From Sulfitobacter sp. DSM 110093 (GTDB taxonomy: Bacteria > Pseudomonadota > Alphaproteobacteria > Rhodobacterales > Rhodobacteraceae), in assembly GCF_022788715.1 (NCBI RefSeq), contig NZ_CP085167.1:803001-867000 (forward strand): a DNA stretch of 64,000 nucleotides. Reading direction: 5' to 3'. The translations under genes were made by a program, and so were the position numbers. This document shows positions 55,876-64,000 of this stretch, one piece after another; positions within the stretch are counted from its first letter, which is position 1; every line of letters begins with the position of its first letter. Under the pieces are notes generated by a model. It was not told where the DNA came from, did no database searches, and was given only the letters and a program-made list of their open reading frames with translations.

Positions 55876-56579
55876 GACAGCCAGCGGCGCATGGATCGCT
55901 CCAGCACGCCGGTAAAGAAGGTAAGCAGATCAGTGCCCTGTTGCGGGCCAAACATATGCGGATCTTCGGCGCCCATGACCAGAAGGCCGGGCAAGCGACC
56001 CGTGCCGAAATCAAGCTTGAGGCAGGCCTCAGAACGGATCCAGCCCGCCTTGGTGCCATACAGCGTCTCAGACCCGTCTTGGAGTGCGCGCAGGGTCACT
56101 TGGCGCACCATGCCGCCGCGCCCTTGCGACAGATAGTCGTCGATAAAGCCCGGCTCGGCCACGGTCAGCACATCGCCCAAACGCTGCACTGCCGGATCAT
56201 TGTCGTTCTGCACCGACTCAAGCACCAGCTTCACTGCATCGACGCGCAGGATGTCGGCCACTTCGCCACCCAGATTGCGCAGAAAGGTCTCAAACTCCAC
56301 CGGGTCCAGCATTTGCAGGATCGCGCGGTGGATCTGATTGGTCCCGGCAAGGTTCTCATAAGCCGCCGCGATGACGCTGCGGTGAGTGTCCTCCAGCCGA
56401 TCAAGCCGGGTCTCCAGCCGCTCCATCGCGATGCCGCGCAGATCGACGATATTGCCGCCCATGGCCTTTTCATTCGCCGCGATCAACGCCTGCATCACGT
56501 CGCTGTCGTCTAGGATGACATCAGGCGCTAGAATGATCGCCTCACGCAGGGCGTCGTCAATTTTCGGGCTGCTGCTCAT
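55872..56579 (-). CDS. DUF484 family protein
   Basis: 235 residues with a central GAF-like region (LETRLDRLEDTHRSVIAAAYENLAG; MGAEDPHMFGPQQGTDLLTFFTGVLERSMRRWL). Members usually sit beside xerC, as here, with a 4-base overlap. They may act in chromosome or cell-cycle control, but no function is proven. The ATG is at 56577-56579. It is divergent from the nitrilase-family gene, with a 269-base gap holding no clear gene. Confidence 0.9.
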   Translation of the reverse strand: MSSSPKIDDALREAIILAPDVILDDSDVMQALIAANEKAMGGNIVDLRGIAMERLETRLDRLEDTHRSVIAAAYENLAGTNQIHRAILQMLDPVEFETFLRNLGGEVADILRVDAVKLVLESVQNDNDPAVQRLGDVLTVAEPGFIDDYLSQGRGGMVRQVTLRALQDGSETLYGTKAGWIRSEACLKLDFGTGRLPGLLVMGAEDPHMFGPQQGTDLLTFFTGVLERSMRRWLS

Positions 56580-56848
56580 GGGCGTCTCTTTTTGATTTGC
56601 ATTGTCATAGCATGGTGGGGCGTCAAGATCTGCCCCAAACTGGTCACGGTCCCGCCGCCTGAGGTCTTTGTTGCCCCCTTGCGTCAGAGGCCCGATGTAG
56701 AACGAAGCCTCGGGGAACTAAAGTCTCTCGGCGGTGTTGGCCTCAGTCGACGCGCGGAATTCAGCCGCAAGGCTGCGCGCGCCATTACAGCCTGCCGCAT
56801 ATCCCCGGATGTGGCGCTCAGGGTCAGAGCCGGGCGAGGAAATTTCAA

Positions 56849-57769
56849 GTGGAACATGTCTCTGTCGATCTTTGGGCCGCCAATCTTCAGGTCGCGCCGG
56901 ATTCGCTGCAAAGCTGGCTGGCCAGTGTGGAGGTGCGTCTGCAACAAGCTGCCGCGCGCGAGGCGCAGCTTTTGGTGATGCCTGAGTTTTGCTGCGCACA
57001 ATGGCTGAGCTTTGCCCCGGCGGACCTGCCCGCAGAGCAGCAACTGGGCTGGCTCGCGCAGACCGCCGCGCTGGCCCTTGATCCGATGCGCCGCATGGTG
57101 GAGCAAACAGGCGTCGCCTTGCTGCCCGGCACATTTCCTGTGGCCTTTCCATCGGCCGACGCGCCCGAGGGCTACCTCAATCAGGCGTGGTTTTTGACGC
57201 CGGATGGTGGGATGCAAGTGCAAAACAAGCTGAGCCTGACGCCGCTTGAGGCAAATGGCGCCAGCGGCGTGACCATCGCGGGCACCGGGATCAACCTGTT
57301 TGAATGGAATGGGTTGCGCTGTGTGATCGCGATCTGTCTGGATGCGGAATATACCGCGCTCTGGTCGAAACTGGGCGAGCTGGACCTTGATCTGGTGATC
57401 ATCCCTGCCAAGACCGATATGATAACCGGCTACAACCGCGTCTTTAGCTGTGCACGGGCGCGGGCGATCGAATTGCAAACTGCTGTTTGCTGTGTTGGTG
57501 CCGTGGGCGCACCGCTGACCCCGTGGCAGCAGGATACCGGCGTGGGCGGGGCAAGCGTCTATCTGCCCTGCGATGTGTCGGTGGCCTTGGACGGAATGCA
57601 CGCGGCGTTGCCGCCCCAGACGGCGGCGCAGGGCATGGATCTGGTGTTGCAGGCTCCGGCGATCCCAGTGGGGCAGTGCCGTCGCATCCGCGCAGGCGCG
57701 GCCGAGGCCGAGGTGCGCCCCGGCCTGTGGTCGGGCGATCACCTGACTGTCGAAGGCAACGCCGCATAG
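56849..57769 (+). CDS. Carbon-nitrogen hydrolase (nitrilase superfamily)
   Basis: 306 residues with the Glu-Lys-Cys triad: E46 in MPEFCCAQW, K127 in QNKLSLTP, and C163 in AICLDAEY. It is a cytosolic amidase/nitrilase-fold enzyme that hydrolyses an amide or nitrile; the substrate is unknown. The start is GTG at 56849, eight bases after GAGGA. It converges with the transaldolase gene across a terminator. Confidence 0.87.
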   Translation: MEHVSVDLWAANLQVAPDSLQSWLASVEVRLQQAAAREAQLLVMPEFCCAQWLSFAPADLPAEQQLGWLAQTAALALDPMRRMVEQTGVALLPGTFPVAFPSADAPEGYLNQAWFLTPDGGMQVQNKLSLTPLEANGASGVTIAGTGINLFEWNGLRCVIAICLDAEYTALWSKLGELDLDLVIIPAKTDMITGYNRVFSCARARAIELQTAVCCVGAVGAPLTPWQQDTGVGGASVYLPCDVSVALDGMHAALPPQTAAQGMDLVLQAPAIPVGQCRRIRAGAAEAEVRPGLWSGDHLTVEGNAA

Positions 57770-57776
57770 GGCAAAG

Positions 57777-57808
57777 AAAAACCCCCTCCGCCAAGGGCGG
57801 AAGGGGTT
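57777..57808 (-). terminator. Terminator of the transaldolase gene
   Basis: On the minus strand CCCC-TCCGCC pairs with GGCGGA-GGGG and is followed by TTTTT. Confidence 0.85.
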
Positions 57809-57832
57809 GCATGTCTTGGCGCTCAGGCCGGA

Positions 57833-58486
57833 TCAGAGGATGTTCTGACCGGTCTTCTTCCAATCGGCCATGAACTGCTCAAGACCCTTGTCGGTCAGCG
57901 GGTGGGAGGCCAGCTTCTTGATCACTTCTGGCGGCGCGGTCATCACATCGGCACCGATGCGCGCAGCATCGAGCACGTGGTTCGGGCTGCGGATGGAGGC
58001 GGCAAGGATCTGTGTCTCAAACCCGTAGTTGTCATAGACGGTGCGGATATCTTGGATCAGGTCCATGCCATCAAGGTTAATGTCATCCAAACGGCCGATG
58101 AAGGGCGAGATGAATGTCGCGCCAGCTTTGGCCGCAATCAGCGCTTGGTTGGCCGAGAAGCAGAGCGTGACGTTCACCATACGGCCTTCGCCTGACAGAA
58201 CCTTACAGGCTTTCAGCCCGTCCCATGTCAGCGGCAGCTTGATGGTGATGTTGTCGGCGATCTCGGCCAGTTTGCGGCCTTCGGCGATCATCGCGTCGGC
58301 TTCCAGCGCTACCACTTCGGCAGAAACGGGGCCATCAACGAGGTCACAAATCTCTTTGGTAACCTCGAGGATGTTACGGCCCGATTTCAGGATCAGGGAG
58401 GGGTTGGTTGTCACGCCGTCGACCATGCCAAGGTCATTGAGTTCGGCAATGGCGTCGATCTCAGCAGTATCTACGAAAAATTTCAT
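57833..58486 (-). CDS. Transaldolase / fructose-6-phosphate aldolase family
   Basis: 217 residues of the short transaldolase class: N-terminal [26 protein letters not shown], and the Schiff-base lysine K83 in [14 protein letters not shown]. It could act as transaldolase in the pentose phosphate pathway or as fructose-6-phosphate aldolase; length does not separate them. The start is close to the divergent priA. Confidence 0.92.
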   Translation of the reverse strand: MKFFVDTAEIDAIAELNDLGMVDGVTTNPSLILKSGRNILEVTKEICDLVDGPVSAEVVALEADAMIAEGRKLAEIADNITIKLPLTWDGLKACKVLSGEGRMVNVTLCFSANQALIAAKAGATFISPFIGRLDDINLDGMDLIQDIRTVYDNYGFETQILAASIRSPNHVLDAARIGADVMTAPPEVIKKLASHPLTDKGLEQFMADWKKTGQNIL

Positions 58487-58608
58487 GGGCTTTCCTTCCG
58501 GGTTGGAATGTGATCGCTAACAGGTCTATTCGTTGCCTTGGCTTTACCGCATGATCTGCGATGCTTAAAGCCTCAATTCCCCCAAGCGACACGGAGCATG
58601 CGGCAGAC

Positions 58609-60798
58609 ATGGCTGAATTCTACCATCATGGCGAGTTGCTGTCAGTGATGACCACGCAGCCTTTGGGCCGCGCGTTGGACTATCGTGCGCCCGAGGGCGG
58701 CTGCCATGCGGGGGCTTTTGTCGAGGTGCCATTGGGCCCGCGCAAGGTGATGGGCGTGGTCTGGGGGCCGGGGGCCGGGGATTACGACATCAACAAGGTG
58801 CGCCATGTCATCCGGGTGCTTGATGCCCCGCCGATGCGCGATGAGATGCGCGAGTTTTTGCTGCGGTCCGCCGCCTATACGCTGACCCCGCTGCCCGCGA
58901 TGCTGCGGCTGGCCACTCGTGCGCCGGGTTTGGGTGATCCACCGTCGATGCGCAAGATTTACCGGGCGGGCGGGGGCCTGCCTGCCCGCATGACCGACGC
59001 GCGGCAGCGGGTCATGGGGGTGCTAGAGGAATACGGCGATCTGGCCTTCACGCTAAAGGAACTGTCGGAGATGGCGGGGGTCACGTCTTCGGTCGTGAAG
59101 GGGCTGGTGGAGCAGGGGGCCGTGCGCGAAGAGGAAAGCCCCCGCGATCTGCCGTTCCGGCGGCTTGATCCGTCACTGCCCGGCAAGGCGCTGACCGAGG
59201 ATCAGGCGACAGCGGCGGCGATTTTGCGCGACGGGATCAAGGCCGAGACCTATGGCACGACCCTTCTGCGTGGCGTTACCGGATCGGGCAAGACCGAGGT
59301 TTATCTCGAAGCTGTGGCGGCGGCGATTGAGGCCGGGCGGCAGGCATTGGTGCTGCTGCCTGAGATCGCCCTGACCGAACAGTTCTTGGACCGCGTTGAG
59401 GAGCGCTTTGGCGCGAAGCCCGCCGAGTGGCATTCCGGCGTCACCATGACCGAGCGCCGCCGCATCTGGCGCATGGTGGGCGAAGGCAACGCGCAATTGG
59501 TGATCGGGGCGCGGTCGGCGCTGTTTTTGCCGTTTCAGAACCTCGGGCTGATCGTTGTCGATGAGGAGCACGACACTTCTTACAAACAAGAAGACGGTGT
59601 CTTGTATAACGCCCGCGACATGGCCGTGCTGCGCGCGTCAATCTGCGCTGCGCAGGTGGTGTTGGCGAGTGCGACGCCCAGCCTTGAGACATGGGCCAAT
59701 GCCGAGGCGGGCAAGTATCGGCGGCTTGAACTGACCTCGCGCTTTGGTCCGGCGGTGATGCCGAAGATGGGCGCGATTGACATGCGGCAGGCGGGCTTGC
59801 CGGGGGACAAGTGGATCTCGGGCGAGATGAAACGCGAAGTCGATGCGCGGCTGGAACGCGGCGAGCAGGCAATGCTGTTTATCAACCGACGCGGCTATGC
59901 GCCGATTACACTTTGCCGGGCCTGTGGTGAGCAGATTGGCTGCGATCAATGTGACGCGCGGATGGTGGAGCATCGGTTTCTTAAGCGGCTCGTTTGTCAC
60001 CAATGCGGTGAGACCAAGCCGATGCCCGAAGCCTGCCCATCTTGCGGGGTCGAGGGCAAGCTTGCCCCCATCGGGCCGGGGGTGGAGCGGCTGGGAGAGG
60101 AGGCCACGGCGCTCTGGCCCGAGGCGCGGATCGCGACGCTAAGTTCGGACATGTACGGCTCGGCGCGGGCGTTGAAGGCCGAGATCGCGGGCATCGCTGA
60201 GGGGGCGGCGGACATCATCATCGGCACGCAACTGGTCGCCAAGGGGCACAATTTTCCCAAGCTGACGCTGGTGGGGGTGATTGATGCGGACCTCGGCCTC
60301 ACCGGGTCGGACCTGCGCGCGGCGGAGCGGACGTTTCAACTGATGCGGCAGGTGGCGGGGCGTGCAGGGCGGGCCGAAGCGCCCGGCGCAGCGCTGTTGC
60401 AGACCTATCAGCCCGAGCATCCGGTGATCCGGGCGATTTTGGCGGGTGAGGAGGAAAAATTCTGGGCCGCCGAGGCAGGCGAGCGGCGGCAGGCCGGGGT
60501 GCCGCCTTATGGGCGTATGGCAGGGATCATCCTCAGCGGCAGCGATGCGGCGGCGGTGTTTGATCTGGGCAACCATCTGGCGCGGCATGACGGGCCTTTG
60601 CGGGCTGTTGGGGCGCAAGTCTTTGGGCCAGCGCCCGCGCCGATCGCCCGGGTACGCGGGCGGCATCGGGTGCGGCTCTTGGTGAAGGCGGATAAGAGTG
60701 TCGCCTTGCAAGAGGCGCTGAGCCGCTGGATCGGATCGGTGCGGCTGAAAGGCGATTTGCGGCTGGCAGTGGATATCGATCCGCAGAGTTTTTATTGA
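58609..60798 (+). CDS. priA: Primosomal helicase PriA
   Basis: A 729-residue 3'-5' helicase that restarts stalled replication forks. An N-terminal DNA-binding domain, Walker A RGVTGSGKTEVYLE, DEEHDTSYKQEDG, and the cysteine-rich zinc region CRACGEQIGCDQCDARMVEHRFLKRLVCHQCG...CPSCG are all present, then TQLVAKGHNFPKLTLVGVIDADLGL and the C-terminal domain. The ATG at 58609 (MAEFYHHGEL) is used; a start 48 bases earlier lacks support. Standard length. Confidence 0.94.
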   Translation: MAEFYHHGELLSVMTTQPLGRALDYRAPEGGCHAGAFVEVPLGPRKVMGVVWGPGAGDYDINKVRHVIRVLDAPPMRDEMREFLLRSAAYTLTPLPAMLRLATRAPGLGDPPSMRKIYRAGGGLPARMTDARQRVMGVLEEYGDLAFTLKELSEMAGVTSSVVKGLVEQGAVREEESPRDLPFRRLDPSLPGKALTEDQATAAAILRDGIKAETYGTTLLRGVTGSGKTEVYLEAVAAAIEAGRQALVLLPEIALTEQFLDRVEERFGAKPAEWHSGVTMTERRRIWRMVGEGNAQLVIGARSALFLPFQNLGLIVVDEEHDTSYKQEDGVLYNARDMAVLRASICAAQVVLASATPSLETWANAEAGKYRRLELTSRFGPAVMPKMGAIDMRQAGLPGDKWISGEMKREVDARLERGEQAMLFINRRGYAPITLCRACGEQIGCDQCDARMVEHRFLKRLVCHQCGETKPMPEACPSCGVEGKLAPIGPGVERLGEEATALWPEARIATLSSDMYGSARALKAEIAGIAEGAADIIIGTQLVAKGHNFPKLTLVGVIDADLGLTGSDLRAAERTFQLMRQVAGRAGRAEAPGAALLQTYQPEHPVIRAILAGEEEKFWAAEAGERRQAGVPPYGRMAGIILSGSDAAAVFDLGNHLARHDGPLRAVGAQVFGPAPAPIARVRGRHRVRLLVKADKSVALQEALSRWIGSVRLKGDLRLAVDIDPQSFY

Positions 60799-60921
60799 AC
60801 TTGGCTTTCACATATCGAGGGCCAACGACTGCCCGCGGGTCGGCGATCCGACGGCGCTCTCTGCCACTTTATGGATCAGTCATGATGTACGCTCGCGAGG
60901 TCGCACTTAACCTCACCAAAT

Positions 60922-60978
60922 CGCCTACCCGGGGGGCGGGCAGGCGATGGCCCGGCGCCTGCGGCTTGATTCCGGGCC
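60922..60978. repeat. Dispersed intergenic repeat, copy C
   Basis: Matches 22539-22596 at all bases except one missing base, and the copy at 43.9 kb in inverted, diverged form. The sequence beyond it (CCGGTGGC) continues the match to copy B. It sits in the 253-base gap between priA and the MFS gene, which holds no gene. Confidence 0.85.
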
Positions 60979-61051
60979 CGGTGGCAGTTAGCCGCGTTGC
61001 GAGCTTGCCTTTTCTCTCGCCATTCCCTCATGCCGGGCGTAATAAATCCGC

Positions 61052-62284
61052 ATGACCCGCTATATCACCCTCGAAGAAGCCAAGGGCCTGCCGTTCTGGC
61101 GCCGCCCCGTGGCTCTGCTGTTCCTCATGGCGCTGGCCATGCCCATCGCCTTCAACACATGGTCGGCGCTGCTGAATAACTTCGTCATCGAAGTGGCAGA
61201 TTTCGACGGGTCCGACATCGGCTTGCTGCACACCGTGCGCGAAATCCCCGGCTTTCTGGCGATCGGCGTGATCGCCATTCTCCTGTTTGTGCGTGAACAA
61301 ATGCTGGGATTGGTGTCGCTGACCCTTCTGGGGGCAGCCACGGCGATCACCGCCTATTTCCCCTCCATGGGCGGCATCCTGACGATCACCATGCTCAGCT
61401 CAATCGGGTTTCACTACTACGAGACGGTGAACCAATCGCTGCAACTGCAATGGCTGAAAATCGAAGACGCGCCGCGCATGATCGGCTGGCTTATGGCGGC
61501 TGGATCGCTGGCGACGCTGGTGGCCTATTTGGCGATCATGGCGCTGTGGGAAACGCTGAACCTGAGCTACGGCATCGTTTACATGATCGGCGGCGGCGTC
61601 ACCGTTGCCGTGGCCATCATCGCCATGCTGGCCTATCCGCAGTTCGAAGCCCCCACGGTGCAGAACAAAAAGATGATCCTGCGCAAACGCTACTGGCTCT
61701 ATTACGCGCTGCAATTCATGTCAGGCGCGCGGCGGCAGATTTTCGTGGTTTTTGCAGGCTTTATGATGGTCGAACGCTTCGGTTTTGAAGTGCATGAGAT
61801 CACAATGCTCTATCTCATCAACCTTGTCGCCAATATGATCTTTGCCCCGCTGATGGGCCGCGCGGTGGGTCATTTCGGCGAGCGCCGGACGCTGACCGTT
61901 GAATATGTCGGGCTGATCATCGTCTTCCTTGCTTACGGCGGCGTCTATTACCTTGGCTGGGGTGTGGTGATTGCGGCAACGCTTTATGTGCTGGATCACA
62001 TGTTCTTTGCCCTCGCATTGGCGCTGAAGACCTATTTCCAAAAGATTGCAGACCCCGCAGATATCGCCCCCACCGCAGCGGTTGCCTTTACGATCAACCA
62101 TATCGCGGCGGTGTTCCTGCCAGTCGGGCTTGGCCTGCTGTGGCTCGTCTCGCCTGCCGCAGTGTTCTTTCTCGCTGCAGGAATGGCTGCGGTGTCGCTG
62201 ATGTTGTCGCTGTTGATCCCGCGCCACCCGGCACCGGGGCATGAGACGATCTTTCAAACTGCCGTGCCGCAAGCCGCCGAATAG
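61052..62284 (+). CDS. MFS transporter
   Basis: 410 residues with about twelve hydrophobic segments and an amphipathic N-terminus (MTRYITLEEAKGLPFWRRPVALLF). The loop between helices 6 and 7 (about 205-212) is short and basic. GRAVGHFGERR matches the MFS loop-type motif. Substrate unknown. A 253-base gap with repeat copy C precedes it; prmA follows 82 bases later. Confidence 0.87.
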   Translation: MTRYITLEEAKGLPFWRRPVALLFLMALAMPIAFNTWSALLNNFVIEVADFDGSDIGLLHTVREIPGFLAIGVIAILLFVREQMLGLVSLTLLGAATAITAYFPSMGGILTITMLSSIGFHYYETVNQSLQLQWLKIEDAPRMIGWLMAAGSLATLVAYLAIMALWETLNLSYGIVYMIGGGVTVAVAIIAMLAYPQFEAPTVQNKKMILRKRYWLYYALQFMSGARRQIFVVFAGFMMVERFGFEVHEITMLYLINLVANMIFAPLMGRAVGHFGERRTLTVEYVGLIIVFLAYGGVYYLGWGVVIAATLYVLDHMFFALALALKTYFQKIADPADIAPTAAVAFTINHIAAVFLPVGLGLLWLVSPAAVFFLAAGMAAVSLMLSLLIPRHPAPGHETIFQTAVPQAAE

Positions 62285-62366
62285 CGCGCCAAAACCAGCA
62301 TGGCTTGACCCGACGCGCGCACAGCCCTAGGCGAAGCGCAACCGCACCGCAGCAAAGGACCGCGCC

Positions 62367-63239
62367 ATGCCCACTTTCACCGCCCTGACGACTCTCACAG
62401 GCCGCGACCCCGCCTATGCCTTGGGCGAGGCGATGGAGCGGCTGATCCCCGAACCCACCGGCGTTGGTGTCTTTGAGGTCGAAGACGGATCAGGCCTGTG
62501 GGAGGTCGGCGGCTATTTCGAGGAAGCACCCGACACCGCTGCTTTGGCCGTGCTGTCCGCCGCGATGGGGGCCAAGGAGTTCACCATCTCGGAACTGCCC
62601 GAAACCGATTGGGTTGCCCATGTGCGCCGTGAATTGGCCCCGGTCGAGGCCGGGCGTTTCTTTGTCTATGGCAGCCATGACGCCGACAAGGTTCCTGCCG
62701 ATTGCGAGCCGCTGCTGATCGAGGCCGCGATGGCTTTTGGGACAGGACACCACGGCACGACGCTGGGCTGTCTGCGCGCGCTCGACCGTCTGGCGGGCGA
62801 TGGGTTTCACGGTAAAAACGTGGTCGATATCGGCTGCGGCACTGCCGTGCTGGCGATGGCCGCCGCGCGCATCTGGCCAGAGCCTGTGCTGGCGAGTGAC
62901 ATCGACGAAGTCGCCGTTGAAGTCGCGCAGGCCAATGTTGATGCTAATACCCTCACGGGCCGCGTGACCTGTGTCGAGGCCGCGGGCTTTGATCATCCCC
63001 AATTGGCGCAAGCCGCGCCGTTTGACTTGGTTTTTGCTAATATCCTGAAAGGCCCGCTGGTCGCACTGGCGCCAGATATGGCCGAAGCACTTCAGCCCGG
63101 CGGCTATGCGATTCTCTCGGGGCTTCTGAATGAGCAGGCGGATGAGGTGATCGAGGTTTATGCACGATCTGGCATCAATCTGGTGCATCGCGAAAGCATT
63201 GGTGACTGGACGACATTAACGCTCCAAGCTAACGCATAA
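62367..63239 (+). CDS. prmA: Ribosomal protein L11 methyltransferase
   Basis: A 290-residue SAM-dependent enzyme that trimethylates ribosomal protein L11. N-terminal L11-recognition domain (about 1-100), then AFGTGHHGTTLGCL, VVDIGCGTAVLAMAAARIW (motif I), LASDIDEVAVEVAQANV and VFANILKGPLVALAP. Normal length. It is monocistronic or runs into the unknown gene at 63350. Confidence 0.94.
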   Translation: MPTFTALTTLTGRDPAYALGEAMERLIPEPTGVGVFEVEDGSGLWEVGGYFEEAPDTAALAVLSAAMGAKEFTISELPETDWVAHVRRELAPVEAGRFFVYGSHDADKVPADCEPLLIEAAMAFGTGHHGTTLGCLRALDRLAGDGFHGKNVVDIGCGTAVLAMAAARIWPEPVLASDIDEVAVEVAQANVDANTLTGRVTCVEAAGFDHPQLAQAAPFDLVFANILKGPLVALAPDMAEALQPGGYAILSGLLNEQADEVIEVYARSGINLVHRESIGDWTTLTLQANA

Positions 63240-63349
63240 TTCACGCCTCATTTTCGTTGCATTTGGCCTTATTGCCTCTTTGTTGCCACAATTTGTCTTT
63301 ATTCAAATTGGGAGCAAACGGTGGGGGCCGAATTGCTACGGAGGCTGTG

Positions 63350-63694
63350 ATGGCTGAAGGACACGCTCAATTCGCGAAACGTATTGAACTTCTGGGGCGC
63401 AAGCATCGGAAGATGCAACACGGGTATGTCACCCGCGTCGGTCGCGACGGGTTGATCACCGTTTTGCCAAAGCGGGGCAAACGGGGCTTCCCGATGAGGG
63501 GGCTTTACCTGATCGTTCTGGTGTTTTTTGGCTTCAAAGCCTTCACTCTGGCCGCGATTGGCCCGGTGACTTACAATGAACGGCTGTCGCGGTTGAACAA
63601 TGGATCAAGCCTAGAGCAGATTGGTGCCAAAATGATGGCCATCGATCCCGTGACAGAGGCTTTGGCAGGGCTGACCGGCCCGATGATGCGCTAA
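63350..63694 (+). CDS. Small membrane protein of unknown function
   Basis: 114 residues with basic N-terminal helices (KRIELLGRKHRKMQHG, RDGLITVLPKRGKRG), one transmembrane segment at about 51-70, and a charged periplasmic C-terminus. I do not recognise a family. The ATG at 63350 follows GGAGG. A strong bidirectional terminator follows; the gene converges with the DUF1127 gene. Confidence 0.72.
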   Translation: MAEGHAQFAKRIELLGRKHRKMQHGYVTRVGRDGLITVLPKRGKRGFPMRGLYLIVLVFFGFKAFTLAAIGPVTYNERLSRLNNGSSLEQIGAKMMAIDPVTEALAGLTGPMMR

Positions 63695-63724
63695 GCACAG
63701 CGCCCTATTTCTGAAATAGAAAAT

Positions 63725-63756
63725 AGCCGTAGCGGGTATATCCGGCTACGGCTTTT
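63725..63756 (+). terminator. Terminator between convergent genes
   Basis: Perfect 9-base stem AGCCGTAGC / GCTACGGCT followed by TTTG on the plus strand; the minus strand has ATTTTCTATTTC, so it probably works both ways. Confidence 0.8.
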
Positions 63757-63798
63757 GCATTCGGGCAGGGCGCTGCGCCGCGGGGGCGCGCGTGGCAA

Positions 63799-64000
63799 TC
63801 AGCGTACGAAATGGTTTTGCGCCACAAGGTCGATATCGCCGCGGATCAGGCCAATGTCCTGCAATTCAAGATCGGTCAGATCCGACAGCGCCTTGCGGGT
63901 GGCGCGGCTGTCCTGCCACGCTTCGACTGCTGCAAAGAACGCGCCGAAAAAGCTGAAAATACGAGAGACGGCCGATGTAGAGCCGTAAGCGGTGCGGGTG
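63799..64000 (-). CDS. DUF1127 family protein, partial
   Basis: The minus-strand frame is open from the right edge to the TGA at 63799-63801 and has no start in the window. The product ends with VEAWQDSRATRKALSDLTD, then LELQDIGLIRGDID and NHFVR; the LSDLTDLELQDIGLIRGDI block is the DUF1127 signature. These small basic proteins often affect RNA or growth under stress. The N-terminus lies beyond the window. Confidence 0.85.
   Translation of the reverse strand, partial: TRTAYGSTSAVSRIFSFFGAFFAAVEAWQDSRATRKALSDLTDLELQDIGLIRGDIDLVAQNHFVR

Noticed and set aside
56580..56848. Possible gene between DUF484 and the nitrilase-family gene
   Set aside because: The plus frame continuing into the next gene is out of phase with it and has no family features; the region is probably a promoter region only.
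1..64000. tRNA, rRNA, CRISPR or insertion sequence
   Set aside because: I saw no T-arm-like cloverleaf, rRNA block, spaced direct repeats or transposase reading frame by eye; a tRNA search program would be the decisive test.

Overview
The window is ordinary, gene-dense chromosome from an alphaproteobacterium of the Rhodobacteraceae, most likely the Roseobacter group (a Sulfitobacter-like genome is my best guess from protein style). GC is high, roughly 60 % by eye. Supporting content: a carB start at the left edge, glyA, prpE, the carboxynorspermidine route to spermidine, a maeB-type malic enzyme, MerR-linked beta-oxidation genes, a gcdR/gcdH pair, DUF484-xerC, and a DUF1127 gene at the right edge. 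I saw no rRNA, tRNA, CRISPR array, prophage or insertion sequence.

Layout. 1-9.2 kb: carB start, hydrolase, cupin, glyA, NAD kinase, a CsbD stress gene behind an EcfG-type promoter match, the two-gene alternative spermidine pathway, and propionyl-CoA synthetase. 9.4-12.7 kb: MipA/OmpV porin-like protein, a Lys/Ala-rich micro-gene, and malic enzyme. 12.9-16.5 kb: nucleoside salvage operon cdd-deoA-deoB-upp. 16.6-22.5 kb: SPOR protein, unknown membrane protein, acyl-CoA ligase, and a DMT transporter coupled to a sulfotransferase.

22.6-30.8 kb is a minus-strand fatty-acid beta-oxidation block. In transcription order it reads: MerR regulator, DmdC-type acyl-CoA dehydrogenase, a 70-residue ribbon-helix-helix-like protein, LCAD-type dehydrogenase, GST, thiolase, a 98-residue unknown, and the FadB/J fusion. 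30.9-38.9 kb: LuxR solo, second MerR, two PaaI thioesterases with a MATE exporter, DUF952-pyrD-arsC, secreted 5'-nucleotidase, and VOC protein. 39-43.9 kb: cupredoxin-like protein without most copper ligands, a LysR gene divergent from glutaryl-CoA dehydrogenase, and a fused E1 alpha/beta dehydrogenase. 44-48.1 kb: sugar-acid (uronate/aldarate) catabolic operon. 48.3-50.9 kb: ECF sigma/anti-sigma, fasciclin protein and Tat-type MsrB, probably an envelope stress group. 50.9-64 kb: housekeeping genes hrpB, meaB, PACE transporter, DUF484-xerC, nitrilase-family hydrolase, transaldolase, priA, MFS transporter and prmA.

The clearest non-coding structures are a dispersed repeat present three times (near 22.55, 43.9 and 60.95 kb), a 62-base near-palindrome at 27.1 kb, and many rho-independent terminators. 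I found no obviously new multi-gene system. The best leads are the repeat family, the unknown small genes inside the beta-oxidation block, the stress island and the ligand-less cupredoxin.
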